From the NCBI GenBank assembly GCA_902572475.1, contig CACGGB010000001.1, positions 62,001 to 126,000 on the forward strand: a stretch of 64,000 nt of DNA. The letters run 5' to 3'. The position numbers were made by a program, and so were the translations under genes. Origin of the DNA: an uncultured Pelagibacteraceae bacterium. Lineage in GTDB: Bacteria; Pseudomonadota; Alphaproteobacteria; Pelagibacterales; Pelagibacteraceae. Positions within the stretch are counted from its first letter, which is position 1, and each line of letters starts with the position of its first letter. Positions 35,841 to 51,102 of the stretch are shown piece by piece. Below the pieces are notes generated by a model. It was not told where the DNA came from and made no database searches. It worked only from the letters and a program-made list of their open reading frames with translations.

Positions 35841-37245
35841 TTAGGATATTTCTAAAATAAATTTTTTTATTTTTGGTAAATCAAATATTTTAAAAAAACT
35901 ATTATCAAATAAGATACTCTCGAAAGTGGATTTAAAATACTTTAAATCCTCTTCTGTAGCAATATAACCATTTTTCATTCTAATATGATCAAAACTTATT
36001 TTGTTATTTAAAATATTTAATTTTCCTTTCATATCTAGGAAAAATGATTCATTTTTTTTCTTATAACTCACATCAAATTTTTTTAAAAATTTCTTTTTAT
36101 CAGTGGAATTTATAATGCAACTAAAATCAAGCACTGGAAATTCTTCTAAAAGGTTAATGTTACTCGAACAATCAAAATTGGTTTCAGCAATTGTTAATTT
36201 TTTTGAAATATTTAATCTTCCGTATGCTAATTTAGATTCAATATCGAGATTATCAATTACATCAGATCTGAATGTGTTTGATTTATAAGTAATTTTTTTA
36301 TCAAAATTTAATTTTTTTATTAATTTTTCGTAATTCAAGACTCTGTTAATTCTAATATTGTTTAAAATTTTTTTATCGAATTTTTTAATTTGTGACTCTA
36401 AACTGATTTTAAAAAAAGGTGATAATTCAATATTACCATTACTATCAAACGATAATTTTTTATCTCTGAAAAAAAAGCTACTAATCTTAATTGACTCATA
36501 ATCGTAGAGAAAATCTATCTTATAATTTGATTTTAAAATACTTCCTTTTAAAATTCCAGAATAAGAAGCAATCGTATCGTTATCTAATAAATTTAATGTA
36601 GCTGATATTCCTGTGTCTAATAATATAAAATTTATACTCCTTAAATTATCCAATAACTTTATTTTAAAATTTTTGTTAAAAATCTCTCCTTTTATAATAT
36701 TTCTGTAATAACCATAGTTTGAGAGGCTAACATTGTTAAAATCAAGAATAATACTTTTAGATTCTGTTATTTCAATTTTTAAACCTTTAAAATATATTTT
36801 TTTGGTCAGTATCGAAGATTTTTTTACTTAATAAATTTATTTTTTTAATGTCAGTTTTTATAAGACTGTTTAATAATTTTATTTTTCTTACTTGGAAATT
36901 GTCGTAATTATAAATGCTGATTAACTTGGGAAATACTAATAATTTTTTTACTTGTAACTTTGTTTCACCTGATAAATAATTTGCAGTTAGATTATCTATC
37001 TGGAGGTGAGGAGTTGGAAAGGATTTAAATTTAATACTTCCTATTTTTTCTATATCTATTCCATAGCTGTTGCTTAGGTTTGAAAAAATAACAAGCTGTT
37101 TTTTTTTATAATCAAAAAGCTTAGGAATTGTTAAAAACAAGACTATTGCGACAAAAAAAATTGCAAAAAGGTATCTCAAAGAAAAAATAAATTTAAAAAA
37201 TCTTGAAAACTTGTTGTTAATTATTTTGTAAATTTTATTTATCAT
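35841..37245 (-). pseudogene. AsmA-like protein, reading frame interrupted at one poly-A run
   Basis: The N-terminal frame (36787-37245) has one membrane helix (about 20-42) followed by YGIDIEKIGSIKFKSFPTPHLQIDNLTA, the AsmA-type opening. It ends shortly after a run of seven A (36797-36803, T on the plus strand). Removing one A joins it to the next frame, which stays open through KIYFKGLKIEITESK to the stop at 35841, giving a single protein of about 467 residues rich in beta strands. AsmA-family proteins sit in the inner membrane and act in lipid transport or envelope assembly. The break could be a sequencing error, transcriptional slippage, or a true mutation. Confidence 0.7.
36797..36803 (-). 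other. Frame-breaking A7 run in the AsmA-like gene
   Basis: Seven A on the coding strand; six would keep the frame open. The two reading frames overlap cleanly at this point and nowhere else. Confidence 0.75.
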
Positions 37246-37437
37246 TTTTTTTATTTTTTCAAGTAGTATATAAATGAAAAATTCAGCTTATGAATGACAT
37301 AGATAAATTAATAAGTGCATTAAACAAAGAACAAAAAGACGCTGTCCATAGCACAGAGGGTCCAAATTTAATTGTTGCCGGAGCGGGCTCAGGTAAAACG
37401 AGAGTTCTTACAACAAGATTAACTCATATTATCAATC

Positions 37438-37446
37438 AAAAAAAAA
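37438..37446 (+). other. Frame-breaking A9 run in uvrD (site 1)
   Basis: CAA AAA AAA AGC leads to a TAA stop four codons later. With eight A the frame reads QKKAFPNQILCVTFTNKAAKE, which restores the expected helicase sequence. Confidence 0.85.
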
Positions 37447-38322
37447 GCTTTTCCTAATCAAATTTTATGTGTGACTTTTACTAATAAAGCAGCAAAAGAG
37501 ATGCAAAATAGAGTAATGAGTCACCTAAAGGGAAGTTCAAACGCAATTCCTTGGCTAGGCACTTTTCATTCGATAAGTGTTAAATTTTTAAGAAGACACG
37601 CTGAAGCTTTAGAATATAAAAGCAATTTTACAATTTTAGATACCGATGATCAGAAAAAGCTCATAAGAAATATTGTTAAGGCTGAAGATTTAGATGCAAA
37701 AAAATTTTCTCCTCAGTTAATTATGTACCATATTGATCAATGGAAGAATAAAGGTCTTTTACCTAAAGACGTGAATTTAGAGAGATCAAATTCTATAATT
37801 AAATCAATTTTAAAAGTTTATAAAATTTATCAAGATAAAACAAAAGATTTAAATGCATTTGATTTTGGAGATCTCATTTTATTTTGTGTTAAGCTTTTTG
37901 AAGAAAATAAAGATATTAAAGAAATTTATCATAATACCTTTAAATATATTTTAGTCGATGAGTTTCAAGATACTAACTTTATTCAAAATAAATGGTTAAA
38001 TTTATTAGTAAACCATAACCAAAATATTTGTTGTGTAGGTGATGATGATCAATCTATTTATAGCTGGAGAGGAGCAGAAATTAAAAATTTTTTAACATTT
38101 GATAAAATATATAAAAATTGTAAAGTTTTTAAATTAGAACAAAACTATAGATCTACTAAAAATATTCTAGAAACCGCGTCTACTTTGATTTCAAATAATG
38201 CGAACAGAGTAGGTAAAAAATTGTGGTCATCTGCGAATCAAGGTGAATTGGTAAAGTTAAATTGCTACAGAACTGGTAAAGAAGAAGCACAAGGTATAAG
38301 CGATATAATTGAGAATAAAATT

Positions 38323-38331
38323 AAAAAAAAA
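38323..38331 (+). other. Frame-breaking A9 run in uvrD (site 2)
   Basis: The frame reads IKKKVFFK then stops. With eight A it reads IKKKYSLNDVAILVR, the normal continuation into the helicase 2A domain. Confidence 0.85.
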
Positions 38332-39200
38332 GTATTCTTTAAATGATGTTGCAATATTAGTCAGAGCAATTTATCAAACTAGAGAGTTCGAGGAACGATT
38401 TCTTCAAGTAGGCATAGGTTATCGAGTTTTAGGGGGGATCAAATTTTATGAAAGAGCAGAAATAAAAGATGCAATTTCATATTTAAGAATTATAAATCAA
38501 AAATTCGATGATTTGGCTTTAGAAAGAGTAATAGGATCACCTAAAAGAGGTGTTGGAGAAAGCTCGCTAAATCAAATTTATTCATTTGGAAAAGCTAATA
38601 AATTATGTCTAGAAGACTCAATAATAAAAATTATTGAAAATGGAAATTTTAAACCAAAAATTAAAACAACACTAAGTCAGCTTATTAATATGATTCATAA
38701 GTGGCGAAAAGACTCATCAAAAATGAAACACTATGACTTGCTTAAGTTAATATTAGATGAGTCTGGATATTCTTCTATGTTAAAAAATAAAAAGGATCTA
38801 GAAAATGAGAATAGACTAGAAAATTTAAAAGAATTACTTAGAGCCATGCAAGACTATGATAATTTGCAAAGTTTTCTTGAGCATGTAGCATTAGCTACCT
38901 CAATAGACCAGGAGTGGGAGGGTGCTAAAATAAATCTTATGACAATGCATGCTGCTAAAGGTTTAGAGTTTGAAGTTGTATTTCTTCCAGGATGGGAGGA
39001 GGGGTTGTTTCCTCACCAAAAATCTTTAGAAGAGAAAGGAGACTTTGCTTTAGAAGAAGAAAGAAGATTAGCCTATGTAGGTATTACTAGAGCAAAAAAG
39101 GAAGCATACTTGTCTTTTGCTATGAAAAGAGCTTATCATGGTGACTGGATGGACGCACTTCCCTCAAGATTTATTAATGAAATACCAGATGAAAGTGTGG

Positions 39201-39208
39201 AAAAAAAA
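39201..39208 (+). other. Frame-breaking A8 run in uvrD (site 3)
   Basis: The frame reads DESVEKK then TGA. With seven A it continues EKNEIGILETNDFDF to the stop at 39338. Confidence 0.75.
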
Positions 39209-39325
39209 TGAAATTGGAATTTTAGAAACTAATGATTTTGATTTTAATCAAGATGACTCAATTGAATATGATGAAGAGTACAGAAGCCCAGGCTGGGATA
39301 GATATAGAAAAAATAAAATGCTTAA

Positions 39326-43890
<4,565 letters not shown>

Positions 43891-43941
43891 TATAAAATTA
43901 ATATCAGATTAAAAAAAAAATAGTATTATTTTTTAATAACG

Positions 43942-44868
43942 TTAAGCGTTGACTACTAATCCGATTGATTGATTTTGAGGAGTTTTTTCGATTAATTTTT
44001 CTTCTTTAACTTCTATTTCGATACAAGATTGCTTACTAGTGAAAATTTTTTTTAAAAATGAGTTTGTTAAAAGATGTCCTCCTTGCTCACAAACTACTTT
44101 ACCAAGAATTCTATATCCCGATAAAACAAAATCTCCCGCTAGATCTAGAATTTTGTGGTTCACAAATTCTTTTTCATTTCTCAAACCGTTCTTATTTAGT
44201 AATTTATTATTTCCAACAACAATCGCATTATCCAAAGAACCCCCTTTTGCTAATCCAAGTTTTTTAATTTTTTCAATATCTTCAAAAAGACAGAAAGTTC
44301 TCGAGTTATAAATTTCTTCTAAGTCATCTGTTTCGAAATTGACTATATTTCTTTGCTTACCAATAATTTTATTATCGTAATTTAATTTAAAATCTACCTC
44401 CAAAGCAGATTCATTCGGCTCTATTGAAATCTTTTTTTTATCTTCAATCAATTCAATCTTGTTTATTATCTTCAGATATTTTATTTTATTTTTAAGTGTC
44501 TTTATTTCAGTTTTATTTAAAGCATCTATAAAATTTTTAGCTGATCCATCCATAATTGGAACTTCTTCATTATTAATTTCTATAATAGCATTATCAATGT
44601 TAGCAATATAAAGAGCTGCAAGTAAGTGCTCTACAGTTGAAACCTTAACGTCTTTTTCATTTTTCAAGGTTGAACATAATTTAGCAGATGAAACGTTTGC
44701 ATAATTTGCCTTGACTAGGTTATTTTTTTTCAGATCTACTCTTTTAAAAACTATTCCTTGATCACCTTCTGCAGGAAGAATAGTGATTTTTGTATGTACA
44801 CCTGAATGAAGTCCGACGCCCTCAAAACTTACTGGAGTACTTATAGTAGTTTGGTAAATTCTTAACAT
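43942..44868 (-). CDS. lpxC: UDP-3-O-acyl-N-acetylglucosamine deacetylase
   Basis: Starting at MLRIYQTTISTPVSFEGVGLHSG (ATG 44866-44868) the protein has 308 residues; a longer frame to 44931 adds residues not seen in the family. The zinc and catalytic residues are visible: His in VSTVEHLLAALY, and FVNHKILDLAGDFVLSG with the HKxxD pattern. It commits UDP-sugar to lipid A synthesis, so the cell makes a lipid A-type outer membrane. It lies 3' to ftsA, at the spot where ftsZ would normally separate the two. Confidence 0.95.
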   Translation of the reverse strand: MLRIYQTTISTPVSFEGVGLHSGVHTKITILPAEGDQGIVFKRVDLKKNNLVKANYANVSSAKLCSTLKNEKDVKVSTVEHLLAALYIANIDNAIIEINNEEVPIMDGSAKNFIDALNKTEIKTLKNKIKYLKIINKIELIEDKKKISIEPNESALEVDFKLNYDNKIIGKQRNIVNFETDDLEEIYNSRTFCLFEDIEKIKKLGLAKGGSLDNAIVVGNNKLLNKNGLRNEKEFVNHKILDLAGDFVLSGYRILGKVVCEQGGHLLTNSFLKKIFTSKQSCIEIEVKEEKLIEKTPQNQSIGLVVNA

Positions 44869-44934
44869 TGGAGGTTTTATACATAATTTTGTCGTAGCTC
44901 TTAAAACAACTAATGTTTCTAAAAATAACAAAAA

Positions 44935-46131
44935 TTAATTAAAAATTTTGTCAAAGAATCTTGATATTACTGACTTTTTCTTCTTAACTATGGGAAGTGC
45001 TTCTTTCTTCCACCCATAATGAACAATTCTAATAGCTGAGTTGTAAATGTCACTTAAAGAAAAGTCACTTGTAAATTTAAGATTAAATTGATCTTTTTTT
45101 GAAAAATTTTTTTTATAGTATTCACGAAAACAATTTAAATTAGATTGATCATTTATTTTTAAAAAAATAGATAAATTGTTTTCTAAAAAACTAATGACAT
45201 TAATATTCTTATAAATTATAACTTCAGATAATTCTTCTATTCTTGCTTTCGCAACATCAAAAATTAATTTTTTTCTTATTTTTCTAAAGTTTTGAGTTCC
45301 AAAAAATTCTTTTTCAACAATCTCTGAGTCTAAATCTTTGTCTGAAAACTTTAAACTAAGCAGAATTTTTTTAACTGTTTGGCTATTTAAGCCAATAACT
45401 TTTGAAATATCATTCAATATAACATTTGATCCAAATTTAAAGTTTTGAATTAATTTTAATGCTGAATTCTCAAAATAAATTATTTCAGTATCATTCTCAT
45501 TAATTTGAATTTTTAAAAAAGTTTCAAGATTTAAATTTTTGTTTATAATGTTCACACCATCTAAAAATTTTTTTGATATTACTCTTTTTAATCTTAAATT
45601 ACAGTTTTCTAACACTTTATTTAAATTTTTATAATCATTGTTCTCAATTAAAATAAAAGACAGTTCTTGGCTGTAGAGATTACCAAATAATCCTATTGGC
45701 AAATTATCTATTTCTTTTTTATCTAAAATATATTTTGAATTTAATATATGAAGAATTTTTTTTTGATTTTCAACCTCACTTATTTTTAACTTTAGTTGAT
45801 TAAGTATATATGTAATGTTTTCTTTACTCAATTGTGATCCATTGAGTTTTTTAAAACCTGTAAAGTTGATAGCACAACTTTCAAAACAATCTGCAACAAA
45901 AATAACTTCTTTAAAAATGAAATTAATTTTTTGTTCAATTAAATAAACATTCTCTTTAATTATATCGCTTACTAATTTAAGATCGCTAATCTTTTTATCA
46001 CTAATACCTTGAATAGGTTTTTTAATTGTATGAACTAATTCCAAATTTTTATTTTCATTTAAATCACCGGCAATAAATATAAACTCAGAATTATTTACCT
46101 CGATAAATAAAATTGGTTCTCGAACTGACAT
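44935..46131 (-). CDS. ftsA: FtsA-like cell-division protein, divergent
   Basis: This 398-residue protein sits between ftsQ and lpxC. The order and size match FtsA, the fold can be followed weakly, and the C-terminus KKSVISRFFDKIFN is a good amphipathic membrane-targeting helix like that of FtsA. However, the usual phosphate 1 motif (DxGxxxx) is replaced by FIEVNNSEFIFIAGD, phosphate 2 (DIGGGTT-like) by IQINENDTEIIYFENS, and no GGG adenosine loop is seen. It would tether FtsZ to the membrane and recruit later divisome proteins, but may not bind ATP. Identity rests on position and C-terminus more than on motifs. Confidence 0.75.
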   Translation of the reverse strand: MSVREPILFIEVNNSEFIFIAGDLNENKNLELVHTIKKPIQGISDKKISDLKLVSDIIKENVYLIEQKINFIFKEVIFVADCFESCAINFTGFKKLNGSQLSKENITYILNQLKLKISEVENQKKILHILNSKYILDKKEIDNLPIGLFGNLYSQELSFILIENNDYKNLNKVLENCNLRLKRVISKKFLDGVNIINKNLNLETFLKIQINENDTEIIYFENSALKLIQNFKFGSNVILNDISKVIGLNSQTVKKILLSLKFSDKDLDSEIVEKEFFGTQNFRKIRKKLIFDVAKARIEELSEVIIYKNINVISFLENNLSIFLKINDQSNLNCFREYYKKNFSKKDQFNLKFTSDFSLSDIYNSAIRIVHYGWKKEALPIVKKKKSVISRFFDKIFN

Positions 46132-46134
46132 TAT

Positions 46135-46794
46135 CTATTTTAAGATAAGTTGATCTTTTATTCTATAATCAAAAGATTTAAATTGTAGAAAATTTGCTTG
46201 ATCTTTTAGATTTAAGTAGTTTAATAGGCTTTGACTATAGTTATTAATAGGCAACTTTATAGTTTGATTCTCTATTGTGACTAAATCCCATCTTTTTGAC
46301 TCAAATAAATAAAATTTTTTAATCTCGTTTATTGGAAAATTAATTGCTATTAGATTTTTATAAAAAATTTCAAAACTTTTTTTGTCACCAAAGACTACCG
46401 GTAAATTTTTAAATTCTTTTAAATCACTAAAATTTGCTGTTCCTCCGTTACTAGTAAAAAAAGATTTGATTTTCTTGTTTTGCAAGACAGCTATTGGTTT
46501 CTTTTCGAAAACCCTTATTTTAATCTTATTAGGATAGATTTTTTTAATTTCAAAACTTTCAATAAAATCTATATCGTTCAATTTTATCTTAATTTTTTTT
46601 GAATTTAGTAAAAAAAGATTTGTATCATACAAAAAATCTAAATTTTTTTTTATGTTTTTTTCATCAACAATATGGTTATTTTCTATAATAATTTTTTTAA
46701 TAGATAAATTTGGTATTAAACTGAAATTGGTTTGAATCTTATAAGTGCTTAAAAGTAATAAAAGAAATAAAGCAATTGAAAAACGTTTTTTCAT
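46135..46794 (-). CDS. ftsQ: Cell-division protein FtsQ
   Basis: This 219-residue protein has one N-terminal membrane helix (about 4-22), then a POTRA domain (about 30-95, IKKIIIENNHIVDEKNIKKNL and NKIKIRVFEKKPIAVLQN) and a beta domain (about 100-205). FtsQ links early and late division proteins in the periplasm. Its start overlaps the end of ddl by four bases. Confidence 0.9.
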   Translation of the reverse strand: MKKRFSIALFLLLLLSTYKIQTNFSLIPNLSIKKIIIENNHIVDEKNIKKNLDFLYDTNLFLLNSKKIKIKLNDIDFIESFEIKKIYPNKIKIRVFEKKPIAVLQNKKIKSFFTSNGGTANFSDLKEFKNLPVVFGDKKSFEIFYKNLIAINFPINEIKKFYLFESKRWDLVTIENQTIKLPINNYSQSLLNYLNLKDQANFLQFKSFDYRIKDQLILK

Positions 46795-47729
46795 CTATTA
46801 ATGCTTGCATCTAAAAGAATTTTCTCAACTAAATGTTCGAAGAAAAGTCCAGAATAACTTGCGATTTCAGGAACTAATGAAAGACTGGTCATTCCAGGCT
46901 GAGTATTTAGTTCTAAAAGATAAAATTTATTTTTAAAAAATTTAAAATCTGTTCTCGTCACTCCTTTACAGTCCAAAGCTAGGTGTGCTTTTAAAGCTAG
47001 TCTTAAAACCTCACTGTATTTATTTTTTTTTATCCTTGCAGGCATAATATGTTCAGTTTTAGCAGATTTTGTATATTTGGCTTTATAATCGTAAAATGAT
47101 CTACTAGGAATAAGTTCAATAGCTCCAAGAGGTTTATTGTTTATAATTGCAACTTGGACTTCTTGGCCACCTATGTATTGTTCAAACATTAATCGATTAT
47201 ATTTTTTGAAAAGAAATTTGGTAAATTTTTTTAATTCTGTAAAATTTTTTGCTATTTTAACACCTAAGCTTGATCCTTCATTTATAGGTTTAATTACTAT
47301 CGGAAAGGAAAATTTTTTTTTTGAAAAATTTTCTTTAAGACTTGAGGTTTTTATCTGATCTTTTTGAATTACAAAATAATTTGGTGTAGAAATCTTATTC
47401 TGTATAAATATCTTCTTTGAAATTACTTTATCCATGGAATTGTATGAGCTTATAACACCCGAATGAGTGTAAGGAATCCTTAAATATTCAAAATAACTTT
47501 GTGCAACCCCATCTTCTCCATCTTTACCATGTAAAGCATTAAAAATAATGTCTACTTTTTTTTTATTAATCAAACTAAAATGTTTATGCTTAGGATCGAA
47601 GGTAGATACAATATAATTTCTTTTTTTTAGAGCTTTGACACAAGCTTTTCCACTTTCAAGGCTTACTGCTCTTTCCCCTGAGGTTCCACCGAGAACAACT
47701 AGAACTTTTTTTCTTTTTTTTTTATTCAC
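46791..47729 (-). CDS. ddl: D-alanine--D-alanine ligase
   Basis: This 312-residue ATP-grasp enzyme has VVLGGTSGERAVSLESGKA at the N-terminus, HGKDGEDGVAQSYFEYLRIPYTHSG, FPIVIKPINEGSSLGVKI (ATP binding) and the Mg-binding LLELNTQPGMT. It makes the D-Ala-D-Ala dipeptide that MurF adds to the muropeptide. It overlaps murB by 8 bp. Confidence 0.96.
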   Translation of the reverse strand: MNKKKRKKVLVVLGGTSGERAVSLESGKACVKALKKRNYIVSTFDPKHKHFSLINKKKVDIIFNALHGKDGEDGVAQSYFEYLRIPYTHSGVISSYNSMDKVISKKIFIQNKISTPNYFVIQKDQIKTSSLKENFSKKKFSFPIVIKPINEGSSLGVKIAKNFTELKKFTKFLFKKYNRLMFEQYIGGQEVQVAIINNKPLGAIELIPSRSFYDYKAKYTKSAKTEHIMPARIKKNKYSEVLRLALKAHLALDCKGVTRTDFKFFKNKFYLLELNTQPGMTSLSLVPEIASYSGLFFEHLVEKILLDASINR

Positions 47730-48627
47730 CTATAATTTTAATCTCTAATTCAAGATTAACTCCAGTTTTCTCTGCCACTCTTTTTTTTACTCTATTAATT
47801 AATTTTTCAATATCAGTTGCGCTAGCATTTCCATTGTTAACAAAAAAATTACAATGTTTATTTGAGATTGAAGCATCACCTTCTTTTAATTCTTCACACC
47901 CAGAGTCTTTTATTAATTTCCATGCTTTTCTTTCGCTACTAAGATTTTTAAATGTACTTCCACATGTTTTGATTTGACTTGGTTGAGATAATTTTTTTTC
48001 CTCGATAAATTTTCTTTGTTTTTCTTCAATTAAGACTTTATCTATGTTCACCCCTTTTAATTTGACAGATGTTATAATTAAATGATCAGGTAAATTAGTG
48101 CCTCTATAGTAAAAATCTATATCTTTTCGTTTTATCTCTTTTTCTTTACAACTATGAGTGTCAATTACATTTATTGAGTCTAGAACTTTTGAAATATCAT
48201 TTCCATAACAACCGCTGTTCATAATTACAGCCCCGCCTATTGAACCTGGTATACAAGATAAAAATTCAAGGTTTCCAATTCCATTTTCTTTTGCAAAATT
48301 AGCAATTTTGCGATCAGGTGTGGCTGCGCCAGCTTCAATAGTATTTTTATTTGCTAAATTAATTTTTGAAAAATTAGATCCAAGTTTTATTACCACTCCT
48401 TTAATGCCATTATCTCTTATAAGAGTATTCGAGCCAGCCCCAAGAATAGTTATATTAAGATTATTTTTCTTATTGATTTCTAAGAATTGGATTAATTGAT
48501 CTTCACTATAAGGTTTAAATAAGTGTTCTGCTGGTCCACCTAGGTTAAACCAGCTGTAATTAGATAATTCAACATTATGAGAAATATTTTTTTTAAACTT
48601 TTTACTTAATTCCAAAACTAAATTCAT
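47722..48627 (-). CDS. murB: UDP-N-acetylenolpyruvoylglucosamine reductase
   Basis: This 301-residue FAD enzyme has ILGAGSNTLIRDNGIKGVVIKLG (FAD binding), IPGSIGGAVIMNSGCYG and KTCGSTFKN, the last holding the proton-donating serine. It reduces the enolpyruvyl sugar to UDP-MurNAc. It overlaps murC by four bases and ddl by eight. Confidence 0.96.
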   Translation of the reverse strand: MNLVLELSKKFKKNISHNVELSNYSWFNLGGPAEHLFKPYSEDQLIQFLEINKKNNLNITILGAGSNTLIRDNGIKGVVIKLGSNFSKINLANKNTIEAGAATPDRKIANFAKENGIGNLEFLSCIPGSIGGAVIMNSGCYGNDISKVLDSINVIDTHSCKEKEIKRKDIDFYYRGTNLPDHLIITSVKLKGVNIDKVLIEEKQRKFIEEKKLSQPSQIKTCGSTFKNLSSERKAWKLIKDSGCEELKEGDASISNKHCNFFVNNGNASATDIEKLINRVKKRVAEKTGVNLELEIKIIGE

Positions 48628-50024
48628 AAATTGTTTTTTAATTCTCTCATGTGTTTTGATATTGACCCAGCACCCATTCCTATTATGATTTCATCACTAA
48701 TCAAATTTTTTTTCATATATTTTTCAATCTCACTAAAATCTTTAATCAAAACAACTTGAGTTTTTGAAAATTTTGATATTAAATTTGCAAAATCTATTGT
48801 TTTAAATTTAGAATTTTTCTTTTCACCAGCGGCGTACAAGGGGCATAGAAGAACTATATCTGATTTGACAAAAGATCCAGCAAATTCTTTTTTTAAAGAT
48901 AAAATTCTAGAATAACGGTGAGGCTCGAAAACAGATATAATTTTTCTATTTTTATAAACATTTTTTACACTGTCCAAAATTGAGTTTATTTCTGTAGGGT
49001 GATGGGCATAGTCGTCATAAAAATCGTTTTTATTTTTTGTAAAAATCTTTGTCATTCTTCTCTGGACACCAGAGAATTTTTTTAATGATTTTTTTATTAT
49101 ATTTTGATCCACACCTAAATTTAAACAAACAGTTACTGCTGCTGCTGCATTAAGTACGTTATGTTTTCCTAATAATTTTAATTGAATATTTTTAATCTTT
49201 TTATAGTTTTTTTTTAAATCTTTATAAATTAAATCAAAACTCGAATAATCAACTTTGTATCTGATATTAGAAATCTTAAAATTAGCTGTTTTATCCTCAC
49301 CATATGTGAGTATGTTTTTATTTTTAATTTTACTAAATATTTTTTTAATTTTTTTACTATCAATACAAATTATTGCTTTTCCTGTGGGAGGTGTTTTTTC
49401 AATAAATTTAATAAAAGATTTTTCTAAGTTTTGATAATTTTTATAAAAATCGATATGTTCATAATCTATATTTGTAACAATTGAATAATTAATTGGTAAT
49501 TTCAAAAAGCTTCCATCGGACTCGTCAGCTTCAAGAATAGCCCACTCCCCTTTACCTAATTTTGCATTACTATTTAATGAATTTATTACTCCTCCATTTA
49601 TAATTGTGGGATCAAGTTTTTGATCAGACAAAATTTTTGATACTAAAGATGTCGTGGTAGTTTTTCCATGTGAGCCAGTTATAATAATATTTTTTTTAAG
49701 AGAAACCACATCAGCAAGCACCTCTGCTCGTGAATAGATTGGAATTTTTTTTTCTCTTGCAAATCTTATTTCAGAGTTGTTGTTCTTTATTGCGGAAGAT
49801 CTAACTAAAATTGTAGAACTTTTTACATTTTTTTTTGAATGACCTATATATACTTTGATACCTGCTTTTATACAGCTTGTTGTGTTTTTATTTTTATTTT
49901 GATCGCTCCCCTGAATTCTAAAGCCCATATTTTTCATAATTTGAGCTAATCCACTCATACCTATACCGCCGATACCTACAAAATGAATGACTTCTTTTTG
50001 ACCTAAATTAATTTTTTTCATCAA
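48624..50024 (-). CDS. murC: UDP-N-acetylmuramate--L-alanine ligase
   Basis: This 466-residue Mur ligase has the Rossmann-like N-terminal GIGGIGMSGLAQIMKNMG, the P-loop ITGSHGKTTTTSLV and the C-terminal DDYAHHPTEINSIL. It adds L-alanine as the first residue of the stem peptide. It overlaps the end of murG by 17 bases; the first two codons are both ATG. Confidence 0.97.
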   Translation of the reverse strand: MMKKINLGQKEVIHFVGIGGIGMSGLAQIMKNMGFRIQGSDQNKNKNTTSCIKAGIKVYIGHSKKNVKSSTILVRSSAIKNNNSEIRFAREKKIPIYSRAEVLADVVSLKKNIIITGSHGKTTTTSLVSKILSDQKLDPTIINGGVINSLNSNAKLGKGEWAILEADESDGSFLKLPINYSIVTNIDYEHIDFYKNYQNLEKSFIKFIEKTPPTGKAIICIDSKKIKKIFSKIKNKNILTYGEDKTANFKISNIRYKVDYSSFDLIYKDLKKNYKKIKNIQLKLLGKHNVLNAAAAVTVCLNLGVDQNIIKKSLKKFSGVQRRMTKIFTKNKNDFYDDYAHHPTEINSILDSVKNVYKNRKIISVFEPHRYSRILSLKKEFAGSFVKSDIVLLCPLYAAGEKKNSKFKTIDFANLISKFSKTQVVLIKDFSEIEKYMKKNLISDEIIIGMGAGSISKHMRELKNNL

Positions 50025-51102
50025 TTATATTTTTTAATACCTGATCAATATTGTTGTAGACATTTTTGTCAGAATATTGTCTTTGGTTTTTTGTAATTGT
50101 ATCCAAAATAGAGTTATTTTTGTATATTTCTCTGATAAGAGATATCAGTTTCTCTTTCAAATCCTTTTCCTGTATTAGAAAACAAAATTTTTTTCTTTCA
50201 TAGAACATAGCATTTTTTAATTGATGATTGTCTGCTGACGAGGGCAGTGGTACTGAAATAAAAGGGATATTAGCATTAGTAAGTTCTGCTAACATTGATG
50301 ACCCTGATCTGGTAATTGCTAAATTTGCTTTCGAAAAATATTCTGCGACGTTATCACTAAAATTAAAAATATGACAATCTACATGATTTTTTTTGTAGAA
50401 CTGTTTTAACTCTTCATTTTGCTCAGGTAGACATTGCTGATAAATTTTTAGAACTACACCTTTATCAGAGCAGTTCTTAAAAACATCAGGTAAAATATTT
50501 GCAAATATTTTTGCCGCTTGGCTACCTCCAAGAATAAGAATGCTAATTTTTTGCTTAAGATTTTGTTTGCGACCTTTGGATAAATTAATTATTTCTTTTT
50601 TAATTATATTACCTATTTCTGTAACTTTATTTTTATATTTGTAGTGTATACCCTCAATTTCCTTATTAGATATCAATATTTTTTCAGCGAAAGGCAATAA
50701 ATACTTATTAGCCTTACCAATAATTAGGTTATTTTCGTAAATTAAAAATTTTATTCTTAAAATACTTGCAGCAATACAGATAGGGAAAGACGCATAACCA
50801 CCCATTCCAAAAATTATTTTTGGTCTATTTTTAATTAAAAAAAAAAGTGATTTAAAAATAGAATATAAAATCAATATTAAAGAAATTAAAAAAGTTAGTA
50901 TATTTTTTGTATTTATCGGTGATGAAGGTAAAATAAAAACTTTAAAATAATTTTCTTTAATAATATATTTTTCCCCCCTTTTATCTGAAATAATATCAAC
51001 GTTAAAATTTTTTTCGTTTAAATGTTTTGCTAAATTATAGCCAGGAATTACGTGACCACCGGTTCCGCCAACTGCAATAATTGTCTTAATCTTGTTATTC
51101 AT
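50008..51102 (-). CDS. murG: UDP-GlcNAc lipid I transferase
   Basis: This 364-residue glycosyltransferase has the N-terminal loop VGGTGGHVIPGYNLAKHL, GMGGYASFPICIAA and the UDP-GlcNAc-binding LAITRSGSSMLAELTNANIPFISVPLP. It makes lipid II from lipid I on the inner face of the membrane. It overlaps ftsW by 8 bp. Confidence 0.96.
   Translation of the reverse strand: MNNKIKTIIAVGGTGGHVIPGYNLAKHLNEKNFNVDIISDKRGEKYIIKENYFKVFILPSSPINTKNILTFLISLILILYSIFKSLFFLIKNRPKIIFGMGGYASFPICIAASILRIKFLIYENNLIIGKANKYLLPFAEKILISNKEIEGIHYKYKNKVTEIGNIIKKEIINLSKGRKQNLKQKISILILGGSQAAKIFANILPDVFKNCSDKGVVLKIYQQCLPEQNEELKQFYKKNHVDCHIFNFSDNVAEYFSKANLAITRSGSSMLAELTNANIPFISVPLPSSADNHQLKNAMFYERKKFCFLIQEKDLKEKLISLIREIYKNNSILDTITKNQRQYSDKNVYNNIDQVLKNIIDEKN

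Noticed and set aside
35841..36653. Independent gene for the C-terminal AsmA-like frame starting with TTG
   Set aside because: The frame stays open upstream of that TTG right up to the A7 run where the N-terminal frame ends, so one interrupted gene is the simpler reading.
38309..38346. Overlap of two separate helicase genes
   Set aside because: The two frames overlap at an A9 run and together give one continuous set of SF1 helicase motifs; a single broken gene explains this better.
44869..44931. N-terminal extension of lpxC by 21 codons
   Set aside because: LpxC proteins begin close to the RxYQTTI segment; the extension has no family counterpart.
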